NCBI GenBank assembly: GCA_030615865.1
Contig: JAUWYK010000047.1
Location: 1 to 14,808, forward strand
Direction: 5' to 3'
Source of the DNA: Dehalococcoidia bacterium
Lineage (GTDB): Bacteria; Chloroflexota; Dehalococcoidia; Dehalococcoidales; JAUWYK01
Length of the DNA: 14,808 bases
In this document: one piece after another, positions 1-6,713 of the stretch
Numbering within the stretch: the stretch's first letter is position 1
How the letters are laid out: each line of letters begins with the position of its first letter
Notes under the pieces: generated by a model
The model's database searches: none
What the model was told of the DNA's origin: nothing
What the model saw: the letters and a program-made list of their open reading frames with translations, nothing else
Program-made: the position numbers and the translations under genes

Positions 1-45
1 TGATTGGTGGCGGCTAGCATATTATAAGGGGGTAATTAGTAACAA

Positions 46-795
46 GTGTTTACCGGAGATGAATTGGAAAGGTATGACCGTCAGATATTGATTAAGGGAT
101 TTGGGGAGGAGGGGCAAGCCAAGCTTAAACGGGCAAAGGTCTTTATTGCCGGTGCTGGCGGGCTTGGCTCGGTAACAACCACATACCTAGCGGCGGCTGG
201 GGTAGGGGTGATACGGGTAGTTGACCATGATAAGGTGGAGCTTAGTAATCTGAACCGGCAAGTCCTGCACTGGGACGAGGACATAGGCACGAAGAAGGTT
301 GATTCGGCTGCTAAGAAGCTCAAGAAGCTAAATCCGAGGGTGAGAGTAGAAGCTATAGAGGAAATGATAACCGAAGCCAATATTTCTCAGCTTGTGGCTG
401 GCTTTGACTTAATAGTTGATGCCATGGATAACCTGCCCGCCAGATACTTGCTAAATAAGGTGGCTATAGAGAGGAATATACCCTTCTTTCACGGGGCAGT
501 TCACGGCTTCGAGGGAAGGGCAATGACTATAATCCCGGGTGAAACAGCCTGTCTGAGATGCCTTTACCGCGGGGCTATTGTTGAAGGGAAATTCCCGGTG
601 ATCGGGGTTACACCAGGAGTCATCGGCTGCATCCAGGCAACAGAGGCAATAAAGTACATCGTGGGCATCGGGGGGCTGCTGACCAATAGGCTGTTAGTCT
701 ACGACGGGCTGAATATGAAATTCACTGAGTTTAGGGTTAAGAGAGACCCAAATTGCGAGCACTGTGGCGATTTGAGGAGTAAGGATAACAGTTGA
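46..795 (+). CDS. ThiF/MoeB/HesA-family adenylyltransferase (sulfur-carrier activating enzyme)
   Basis: Predicted E1-like enzyme that adenylates the C-terminal glycine of a MoaD/ThiS-type carrier so that it can be sulfurated for molybdopterin or thiamin-type synthesis. The 249-residue length fits the MoeB/ThiF/HesA family. Visible motifs: ERYDRQ near residues 8-13 (the arginine that reaches the neighbouring active site), the nucleotide loop GAGGLGS (36-42), the acidic VVDHDKVELSNLNRQ segment (58-72) and DAMDN (125-129). Two CxxC pairs (C169/C172 and C237/C240) would form the structural zinc site. C195 in GVIGC sits where ThiF and MoeB carry their crossover-loop cysteine. The start is GTG, with AAGGGGG 13 nt upstream, a rather long spacing. 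The next gene encodes the likely carrier substrate and overlaps by 3 nt. Whether the product is MoeB-like or ThiF-like cannot be decided from sequence alone; the neighbouring molybdenum genes favour a MoeB-like role. Confidence 0.9.
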   Translation: MFTGDELERYDRQILIKGFGEEGQAKLKRAKVFIAGAGGLGSVTTTYLAAAGVGVIRVVDHDKVELSNLNRQVLHWDEDIGTKKVDSAAKKLKKLNPRVRVEAIEEMITEANISQLVAGFDLIVDAMDNLPARYLLNKVAIERNIPFFHGAVHGFEGRAMTIIPGETACLRCLYRGAIVEGKFPVIGVTPGVIGCIQATEAIKYIVGIGGLLTNRLLVYDGLNMKFTEFRVKRDPNCEHCGDLRSKDNS

Positions 796-1064
796 GCGTT
801 AAGATAAACATTCATCCCTTCTTTTCCCATCTTACCAATGACCAAACGGTAGTCGAGGTTAATGGGAGCACCGTTGGTCAGTGCCTTGAGCAGTTGGCTG
901 CCCAATTCCCTGAGGTTAGAGACCGGCTGTTTGAAAAGGATGGCACAGTGAACCGCCTCGTTGATATCTACGTCAATGGGGAGAGTGCTTATCCAGAGGA
1001 GTTAACCAAGCCGGTTAAAGACGGGGATGAGATTCATACTGCGGTGATAATTTCCGGAGGGTGA
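792..1064 (+). CDS. MoaD/ThiS-family sulfur carrier protein
   Basis: Small ubiquitin-fold (beta-grasp) protein that carries sulfur as a C-terminal thiocarboxylate. At 90 residues it has the normal MoaD/ThiS length. It ends in IISGG, giving the required terminal Gly-Gly, preceded by the typical VKDGDEIHTAVI strand (75-86). The LVDIYVNGE segment (56-64) matches the central strand of MoaD proteins. The start is TTG at 792, overlapping the TGA stop of the ThiF/MoeB gene, with AAGGA at 781-785 six nt upstream, so translational coupling is likely. Pairing with its own activating enzyme is typical of carriers dedicated to a particular Mo or W enzyme, such as those beside aldehyde:ferredoxin oxidoreductases. 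Its stop lies 2 bp from the stop of the convergent xdhC-like gene, leaving no room for an intergenic terminator. Confidence 0.88.
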   Translation: MSVKINIHPFFSHLTNDQTVVEVNGSTVGQCLEQLAAQFPEVRDRLFEKDGTVNRLVDIYVNGESAYPEELTKPVKDGDEIHTAVIISGG

Positions 1065-1066
1065 GG

Positions 1067-1840
1067 CTAAGGAGAGCGGCGAACCTTTATTATCTCAGCC
1101 AGGATGCTGACGGCTATCTCTTCTGGAGTTTGAGCCTCTATTTTCAAGCCAATGGGGGCATGGACTCTACCCAGTTGCTCCTTGGATATCCCTTTAGCCA
1201 GTAGGTGGGAGAATATAGTCTTAACCTTGGTTTTGCTGCCTATCATGCCGATATATTTAGCCGGGGTGCCCACCGCCCACTCCAGCACCAGCTCGTCGTG
1301 CTGATGGCCCCGGGTAACAATCACAATGTAGCTTGACTTGTCTATTTTCAGCTTGGGAAATGAGCTGGTGAAGTCCCCTGCCAGCACTGTGTCGGCTTCA
1401 GGAAATCTATCAGAGCTGGCAAATTCAGCCCGGTCGTCAATAACAGCAATTTTGAAGCCAAGAAGTTTGCCCATCTTAGCTAGAGGTAGCGAAACATGAC
1501 CGCCACCAAAGAGGTATAGGGTGGGCGGGGTCAGAATAGGCTCAATAAACACCTCTAGCTCTCCACCGCAGACCATCCCCGCCACCTCCGCTTCCTTGGC
1601 GGTTAAGCTCATATGGAGTCGCTTTGGCTTGCCTTGCTTGATTACTTCAACTGCTTCCTTAATTACCTGGGCTTCCAGGCTACCGCCACCTATGGTGTCA
1701 AGAATGCTACCGTCAGCCCTAACCAGCATCTTGGTTCCTTCCTCCCTGGGCGTGGAGCCAGTAGCTGAGACTATAGTGACCAGCGCTGCCTCTTCACCCC
1801 CTTCTTTAATCCTGACGATTTCCTGGTAAATATCAGTCAT
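1067..1840 (-). CDS. xdhC: XdhC/CoxI-family molybdenum hydroxylase maturation factor
   Basis: Accessory protein of the XdhC family. In studied members it binds molybdopterin cofactor and helps with its sulfuration and insertion into xanthine-dehydrogenase-type Mo hydroxylases. At 257 residues it has both usual halves. The N-terminal XdhC/CoxI part has SATGSTPREEGTKML (25-39), IGGGSLE (50-56) and MVCGGELEVFIEP (89-101, with C91). The C-terminal Rossmann-like part has YLFGGGHVSLPLAKMG (109-124), VIDDR (133-137), TRGHQHDELVLEWA (176-189), IGMIGSK (197-203) and the closing HAPIGL...TPEEIAVSILAEII block. I chose ATG at 1838-1840, preceded by the G-rich GGGGTG. A GTG at 1850-1852 overlapping the previous stop would add four residues. 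It is the last gene of the minus-strand operon. No Mo hydroxylase structural gene is in the window, so its client enzyme lies elsewhere. Confidence 0.9.
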   Translation of the reverse strand: MTDIYQEIVRIKEGGEEAALVTIVSATGSTPREEGTKMLVRADGSILDTIGGGSLEAQVIKEAVEVIKQGKPKRLHMSLTAKEAEVAGMVCGGELEVFIEPILTPPTLYLFGGGHVSLPLAKMGKLLGFKIAVIDDRAEFASSDRFPEADTVLAGDFTSSFPKLKIDKSSYIVIVTRGHQHDELVLEWAVGTPAKYIGMIGSKTKVKTIFSHLLAKGISKEQLGRVHAPIGLKIEAQTPEEIAVSILAEIIKVRRSP

Positions 1841-1851
1841 CTTACACCCCA

Positions 1852-2652
1852 CTAAACATTGTAGCGCATCAGTATCGCCTCTGAAACTCCGCCGGCAATC
1901 GCCCTTACCCTGGATCTAATAGTATAACAGACCTCTTTATTCCCTGATGGGTCTATTTCGCCCAGTTTTGTCCCCTTCCCCACCTTTATCCCGCTCCTCA
2001 GCAAAGCTCGAACCACACCATCTATCTCTGCCTTGACTGGCTGTTCAGCTACCGAAGCTACCACCTCGCCAGCAGCAACCAGGTCTCCTATCCCTTTATC
2101 GGTCTGGAACAGGCCATCTCTGGGTGAATGCAGCACCCGGTTAAAGGTCAAGCCGCCAATAGCGATGGGGATGCCGCTATCCTCTTCCGCTTTCCCTTCA
2201 AGGATTACCTTGCCCAGGCTCTCGCTATTGTTGGTCTCCACCACCATATGAACATCTTTTCCCGCCTGGAAGCCGGGACCAAGCCCGATTACCAAGGGAG
2301 CATCGGTAATCTTTGTTCCCAGGTTCCTTTTAGCCATTATAGCGTCAACCAATACCTGAGGGTTAAGGGTTTCCTTTGCCAACGCCTCGGGGTCAACTAT
2401 AATAGGCAGCTTGTTTTCACGCCATACCTCGGCAATCTGGTCAGCCGATTCAACCCGCCTGGCTATTATTCCCTCAACTTCCTTTTCTCCATCATATATC
2501 GCTTCACAAAAGGCGACTCCCCGGCTGACTGCCAGGGGGTGAGAAGTCTCAGTCATAAAAACCTGGAAGTGGGCACGGGTTAACTTATGGGCTACCCCAC
2601 TGGCTACCTCCCCACCACCCCTGATGAGAACGACCAAATTGGTTGATTCCAT
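1852..2652 (-). CDS. yqeB: EF2563/YqeB-family selenium-dependent molybdenum hydroxylase system protein
   Basis: Member of the EF2563/YqeB family, which comparative genomics links to selenium-dependent molybdenum hydroxylases, in which labile selenium is part of the Mo site. The biochemical role is not established, but a function in cofactor maturation is generally assumed. Visible features: an N-terminal dinucleotide-binding-like turn VLIRGGGEVASGVAHKL (8-24), the METSHPLAVSRGVAFCEAIYDG-like region (33-55), IIVDPEA (84-90), VIGLGPGFQAGKDVHMVVET (121-140), and a C-terminal beta-rich, biotinyl/lipoyl-like part (GDLVAAGEVVASV, 189-201; VKAEIDGVVRALLRSG, 206-221). Length 266 is typical. The ATG has AGAGGA five nt upstream and follows the acyl-CoA dehydrogenase stop by 2 bp, so the two are almost certainly co-transcribed. 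XdhC comes directly after it, as in many Mo-hydroxylase clusters. Confidence 0.85.
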   Translation of the reverse strand: MESTNLVVLIRGGGEVASGVAHKLTRAHFQVFMTETSHPLAVSRGVAFCEAIYDGEKEVEGIIARRVESADQIAEVWRENKLPIIVDPEALAKETLNPQVLVDAIMAKRNLGTKITDAPLVIGLGPGFQAGKDVHMVVETNNSESLGKVILEGKAEEDSGIPIAIGGLTFNRVLHSPRDGLFQTDKGIGDLVAAGEVVASVAEQPVKAEIDGVVRALLRSGIKVGKGTKLGEIDPSGNKEVCYTIRSRVRAIAGGVSEAILMRYNV

Positions 2653-2654
2653 GC

Positions 2655-3833
2655 TTATCCTCTGGGTAACCCCAGCCCTTTCAGGGCAATTATGTTTTTT
2701 TGAATCTCTGAGGTCCCGGCGGCAATAGTGGCGCCAAAGGACACCAGATAAAAGTGTTCAATCCACCCCCGCAAAGGGGCTATATCCTCCCGCTTGTCAA
2801 GCTGGCCGTACAATCCCAGTAACTGCATAGCCACGCTGGCGGCATGCTTAAACAGGTCGGTGCTATATAGCTTCGCCATAGCCGCATGCCAGGCGGTGTT
2901 AATTCCTTTATCATGCAGCCAAGCCACTCGATAGTTAATCAAGCGCCCTATCTCGGCATCTATTGCCAATCTGGCCAGCAGGTCCCTGTGCATCGCCTGC
3001 CTTCCAGGGGTAGCCTCTATATATTTTGCCAGTCTCTCAATCATGGTTTGCACCATAGCCACAAACTCAATAGAAGTCCGCTCATAGCCCAGCAGTGCCT
3101 GTGCTACCTGCCAGCCTTCATTCTCTCGCCCGACAAGGTTTTCCTCTGGCACCCTTACCTCCTCAAAGAATATCTGGCTGAAATGAAGTTCTCCGGCCAT
3201 ATTCTCTATCGGTTCGAGGGTAACGCCAGGAGTGGACAAGTCAACCAGGAAAAAGCTAAGACCTTTGGACCCCTTGGAATGAGGGTCTGACCTAGCCAGC
3301 AGACAGCACCAATCCGAATAATCGGCAAAGGTACTCCAGGTCTTCTGTCCGTTTATAATGAAGTGATTGTTGTCTTTTATAGCCTTCGTTTGGAGGGAAG
3401 CCATGTCAGACCCGGCCTCGGGTTCACTAAAGCCCTCGCACCAGAACTCCTGCCCCTTAGCAATTGGCTTGAGATGCCTCTCCCTCTGTTCCTCAGTGCC
3501 ATAGTCAATAAGGGTAGGGGCTAGCATTTTCACGGCAACGGGGTTATACCCGGGCGACCCACGACGGGCTATCTCCTCAGAGAAGATAAGGTAATCCACA
3601 TACGACCGAGATTGCCCCCCATATTCCTCAGGCCAGAACAAAGATAGCCACCCCTTATCCCCCAGTTTATGCGCTATATCCTTGAATACCTGCCAGCCAT
3701 CCCTGGTACTGCCTATATGGTCGCCGGTTGTAGGCGCCACATAACCCACCCAGTCCGGTGGCAATTCTGCATCCAGAAAAGCGCGAATCTCCTGTCGAAA
3801 TTCCTCCTGCTCCACAGTAAATCCAAAATTCAC
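2655..3833 (-). CDS. Acyl-CoA dehydrogenase (FAD)
   Basis: Flavin-dependent dehydrogenase that oxidises an acyl-CoA to the 2,3-enoyl-CoA and passes electrons to an electron-transfer flavoprotein or similar acceptor. At 392 residues it is a standard-length family member with all three domains: the helical N-terminal domain (about 1-125), the middle beta domain with the flavin signature FSEPEAGSDMASLQ (135-148) and GQKTWST (162-168), and the helical C-terminal domain ending in AAGTSEIQKNIIA (371-383). The common C-terminal catalytic glutamate (EGT in medium-chain enzymes) is replaced by AGT. A glutamate in helix G, E251 in LLGYERTS, is a good alternative base, as in isovaleryl- and long-chain enzymes. 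GTG start with GAGG eight nt upstream. It lies between the CoA-transferases and yqeB, so its substrate is probably the thioester they make. Substrate identity cannot be read from the sequence. Confidence 0.92.
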   Translation of the reverse strand: MNFGFTVEQEEFRQEIRAFLDAELPPDWVGYVAPTTGDHIGSTRDGWQVFKDIAHKLGDKGWLSLFWPEEYGGQSRSYVDYLIFSEEIARRGSPGYNPVAVKMLAPTLIDYGTEEQRERHLKPIAKGQEFWCEGFSEPEAGSDMASLQTKAIKDNNHFIINGQKTWSTFADYSDWCCLLARSDPHSKGSKGLSFFLVDLSTPGVTLEPIENMAGELHFSQIFFEEVRVPEENLVGRENEGWQVAQALLGYERTSIEFVAMVQTMIERLAKYIEATPGRQAMHRDLLARLAIDAEIGRLINYRVAWLHDKGINTAWHAAMAKLYSTDLFKHAASVAMQLLGLYGQLDKREDIAPLRGWIEHFYLVSFGATIAAGTSEIQKNIIALKGLGLPRG

Positions 3834-3867
3834 TCTATTTACCTCGACCTTGTATTGTATCTAGCAC

Positions 3868-5202
3868 TTAGATTATGCTAGCCTTTTTTAACTTGTTTAG
3901 CTTGGAAGGTCCAAGCTCCATATATTTAAGGTAGATGCGCTCATTATCGTAGCCCACTGGTCGGCATACCCACTTTGTCCTTATGGGCGTTTCTGTCATT
4001 TTATGTTGCGCCTGAGCGACAACCAGCTCTCCATAAACAGGGTCTTTAAGCGGAGTAAAAATCTCCCTATCTAACCAGTTGCTATCTTCCATCGTCTCCT
4101 GGGGAGAACAGACTGGTGCCACCACCGGGGTAATGGGAGCTAGACGACCTTTTTTTGCATACTCTATTGACATGCTTACCAGTTCGTCGTTGGTGTATTT
4201 GCGTGTCTCAGCAAAGACCAGCGGCGCCCATTTTAATTGCTCTTCTTTTTTCATAAAAGTTCTCAGCGTCGTCCAATTGGCAGCTCCCCACTCATCCCAT
4301 TTTCCCACCATATCGGCAAACGCCTGCCACATCTCCAGCCTCAAGCCGCCCAGAAAAACGACGCCATCTTTGGTTGGGGCGAAACAGTACAGCCAGCCGG
4401 CAGTATCCAGGTTGCCAAAGCGCTCGTTAATAACTCCCGTTCCCTGATACCACAACGCAGCGTAGTCATCAAAGCGGGCGTAAGCCTCAGCCGTAGCCAC
4501 ATCCAGCGCCTGACCTTCTCCAGTTATCCCCCTCCAATACAGAGCAGCTAGAATACCAACTGCCATAAATGTTCCCGGTTGGACCCAACCTATCCAGGGG
4601 CCAGCCTTGGTGGGAACTGCCCAGGGACATTCATCGTAACTCTTGCCCTCAGGCATAACCTCTCCTGTAGCCGACTGTACTCCTGACCTGGCCTGAGCTA
4701 TATTATCGTAGTCTGGCATCCGGCTCCGGCTCAGGGGACCAAACTGCCCACGGGCGGTTATAGAAGCGAATATCAACCTGGGATTGCCCTTCTTTAAGTG
4801 TTCATAGCCGATACCCCACTCATCCATGACGCCGGGTTTGTATGTCTCTATAAGTACATCAGCCTGCTTTGCCAAACCTTTGAGTATCTCCCTGCCCTCT
4901 GGCTCTTTAAGGTTCAGGGTGATGTGAAATTTATTTCTGCCCTCGGTCAAATAGTTAAGACCTTCACCCTTATAAAGCATACCGTAAGGGGTGCAGGTTC
5001 TGATGAAATCGCCCTCCGGGGGTTCAATCCTCAAAACCTCAGCCCCAAATTCAGCTAACATCGAAGAACAATAGCATCCGGCGAAACTCTTATAGCTCAA
5101 GTCCAACACGATTATATCATCCAGGGCCTCAGGCTTGGTATGCGCAATCCGGGGATTATCCCTTTCCTTTATCCAATCTGTCCAGGGTTGTTCTATCTTC
5201 AT
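3868..5202 (-). CDS. CaiB/BaiF (family III) CoA-transferase, paralog 1
   Basis: Formyl-CoA-transferase-type enzyme that moves CoA between carboxylic acids without a free intermediate. Length is 444 residues. The conserved opening IVLDLSYKSFAG...LAEFGAEVLRIEPPEGD (31-65) binds CoA. ADVLIETYKPGVMDEWGIGYEHL (114-136) and PRLIFASITARGQFGP (141-156) are typical family blocks. The catalytic aspartate is D166 in MPDYDNIAQARSG (162-174). GEGQALDVATAEAYAR (228-243) and the closing RPVGYDNERIY (414-424) also match. The first 28 residues extend beyond the usual start. It starts at ATG 5200-5202, five bp after the stop of paralog 2, with purine-rich ribosome-binding sequence inside the end of that gene. 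The two paralogs are clearly related but far from identical, so a heteromeric enzyme or two substrate specificities are both possible. Confidence 0.9.
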   Translation of the reverse strand: MKIEQPWTDWIKERDNPRIAHTKPEALDDIIVLDLSYKSFAGCYCSSMLAEFGAEVLRIEPPEGDFIRTCTPYGMLYKGEGLNYLTEGRNKFHITLNLKEPEGREILKGLAKQADVLIETYKPGVMDEWGIGYEHLKKGNPRLIFASITARGQFGPLSRSRMPDYDNIAQARSGVQSATGEVMPEGKSYDECPWAVPTKAGPWIGWVQPGTFMAVGILAALYWRGITGEGQALDVATAEAYARFDDYAALWYQGTGVINERFGNLDTAGWLYCFAPTKDGVVFLGGLRLEMWQAFADMVGKWDEWGAANWTTLRTFMKKEEQLKWAPLVFAETRKYTNDELVSMSIEYAKKGRLAPITPVVAPVCSPQETMEDSNWLDREIFTPLKDPVYGELVVAQAQHKMTETPIRTKWVCRPVGYDNERIYLKYMELGPSKLNKLKKASII

Positions 5203-5207
5203 TGCCT

Positions 5208-6557
5208 TTACTTTTCTCCTTCACGGTCTCTGGCAGAGAGAAGCCCCGCCTTACCATCCCAGCCAGGTGGAGGTCGGCGTGCTGGCGCGTCAGCCCATTT
5301 ACCCAGAGCACCACACTTATACAACTGCTTGATCTCCTCTTCACTCTTGCCTAGAGCATATTGTAGTACATATTCATTGTCAAAACCTACCGGCCGACAC
5401 GACCACCTAACCTTTGGTGGGGTCTTGGACATCGACACCGGAAACTCGTGATCGAGGTATTGACCGAGGAGAGGGTCATTAACCTCAGTCATAAAGCCTC
5501 GCTCTCCGAAGTGCTCGTCTTCCACGACATCCTTGGTGGTGTAGACGTGAGAGGCGGCGAAGCCGTGCTTTTCTGCCAGCTGCTCAATCTCTTCGGGGGT
5601 TTTGGTTCCCGCCCAATCAGCGATAATGTTGACAATTTCAGTGGCATTATCCTTCTGCAACCGAGTTAGGTGGTCTGCAAATCTAGGGTCGTCAGCCAGT
5701 TCTGGCCTGCCCATAGCAGTGCACAACCCCCTGAATTCCTCTGGAGCTGGGGCGGCTATGGCAACAAAGGCATCATCGGCACAACGGAAGGTATCGGCGG
5801 GACATATGGATACGTCCCTGTTCCCGGCGGGCATAGCCACCTTACCTGTAATCTGCTGGTAGGGCCAGACCCAGGACATTGCCCGCATAATAGCTTCACT
5901 CTGCGATAGTTCAATGAACTGTCCCTTCCCCGTCCTCTCCCGATAGTGGAGAGCAGCCAATACCGCCAATTCACCCATCAATGCCCCGTAGTTATCGCAA
6001 ATATACAGACGGCTCTTAAGGGGTGGCCGGCCGGGGAAACTGGAAAGCCAGGCGTATCCGGAAAATCCCTGCGAAGCACCATCGTTGGAAGGTCTGTTCT
6101 CCCTGGCATATTGTCCCCACTGGCCAAAGCCGTTCTTGGCGAGGTAGATAATGCGCGGGTTAATTTCTTTGATTTGTCGGTAGCCAATATTCCAGCCTTC
6201 CATCACTCCCGGCCTCAGGTTGTTTTCAATGACGTCAGACTTAGCGGCGAGCTCTCGAAATACTTCCTGCGCTTCGGCTTTGTGTAGATCCAAGCCTAGC
6301 CAGTATTTATTGGTGTTCATATGGGTAAATGCCGGCCCCTGCTCCTTGAACAGATAGCCGAAGGGGGTCAGGTCGCGACAGGTATCGCCCATAGGTGGGA
6401 ACTCGCACTTGATGACTTCAGCACCCATCTCGGCCAAAAAACCCGGCCCGGCAGGACCCAATAGCAGAGTGCACACCTCGAGTACCCTGATGCCTTTTAA
6501 TGGTGACGGATTAGAATGTTTCTTTTCTTTATAATTCCTCCAAGTTTCCTCTGCCAT
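5208..6557 (-). CDS. CaiB/BaiF (family III) CoA-transferase, paralog 2
   Basis: Second formyl-CoA-transferase-type enzyme and probable first gene of the minus-strand operon. With the chosen start it has 449 residues. Core motifs: LKGIRVLEVCTLLLGPAGPG (20-39), LAEMGAEVIKCEFPPMGD (41-58), SDVIENNLRPGVMEGWNIGY (107-126), the active-site region PSNDGASQGFSG (156-167) with D159 as likely nucleophile, RTGKGQFIELSQSEA (208-222) and the terminal CRPVGFDNEYV (387-397). Start choice: ATG at 6555-6557 has AGGAGA at 6571-6576, 13 nt upstream, and gives a short lead-in like that of its paralog. Alternatives are ATG 6630-6632 and TTG 6642-6644 (478 residues). Neither has a visible ribosome binding site, and the TTG lies inside an inverted repeat. 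The C-terminus carries a proline/arginine-rich tail (DAPARRPPPGWDG, 423-435) that paralog 1 lacks. Confidence 0.88.
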   Translation of the reverse strand: MAEETWRNYKEKKHSNPSPLKGIRVLEVCTLLLGPAGPGFLAEMGAEVIKCEFPPMGDTCRDLTPFGYLFKEQGPAFTHMNTNKYWLGLDLHKAEAQEVFRELAAKSDVIENNLRPGVMEGWNIGYRQIKEINPRIIYLAKNGFGQWGQYARENRPSNDGASQGFSGYAWLSSFPGRPPLKSRLYICDNYGALMGELAVLAALHYRERTGKGQFIELSQSEAIMRAMSWVWPYQQITGKVAMPAGNRDVSICPADTFRCADDAFVAIAAPAPEEFRGLCTAMGRPELADDPRFADHLTRLQKDNATEIVNIIADWAGTKTPEEIEQLAEKHGFAASHVYTTKDVVEDEHFGERGFMTEVNDPLLGQYLDHEFPVSMSKTPPKVRWSCRPVGFDNEYVLQYALGKSEEEIKQLYKCGALGKWADAPARRPPPGWDGKAGLLSARDREGEK

Positions 6558-6637
6558 AACAGTAAGCTGGTCTCCTTTCTCTTGGGCTTTCTGCCCTGCT
6601 CCTAACACTGCGCAAATTGTAAGGGTATCCATAGCTA

Positions 6638-6673
6638 GCGTCAAGACCTAAGCCTAACTAGGTTTCATGACGC
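6638..6673. promoter_or_regulatory. Imperfect inverted repeat in the divergent promoter region (candidate operator)
   Basis: Arms GCGTCA (6638-6643) and TGACGC (6668-6673) are perfect complements. Inside them ACCTA (6646-6650) pairs with TAGGT (6659-6663). The 36-bp element lies between the divergent CoA-transferase and glycerate-kinase genes. It could be an operator for a dimeric regulator or a hairpin in the minus-strand leader RNA. No regulator gene is in the window. Confidence 0.45.
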
Positions 6674-6686
6674 CAAGTGTTAGTGT

Positions 6687-6692
6687 ATTATA
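6687..6692 (-). promoter_or_regulatory. Candidate -10 box for the CoA-transferase operon
   Basis: On the minus strand this reads TATAAT, a perfect sigma-70 -10 hexamer. The sequence 17-18 nt upstream does not match TTGACA well. If used, transcription would begin near 6680 and the inverted repeat at 6638-6673 would lie in the first 45 nt of the transcript. Tentative. Confidence 0.35.
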
Positions 6693-6713
6693 TTGAGTGG
6701 ACATTGAATTACA

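Noticed and set aside
2128..2583. A 151-codon plus-strand ORF
   Set aside because: It is fully antisense to the yqeB-family gene, which has clear motifs and operon context. The antisense protein shows no recognisable domain and no ribosome binding site.
4079..4447. Plus-strand ORFs inside the CoA-transferase paralog 1 gene
   Set aside because: They are shadows of the minus-strand reading frame, which carries the family motifs and catalytic aspartate.
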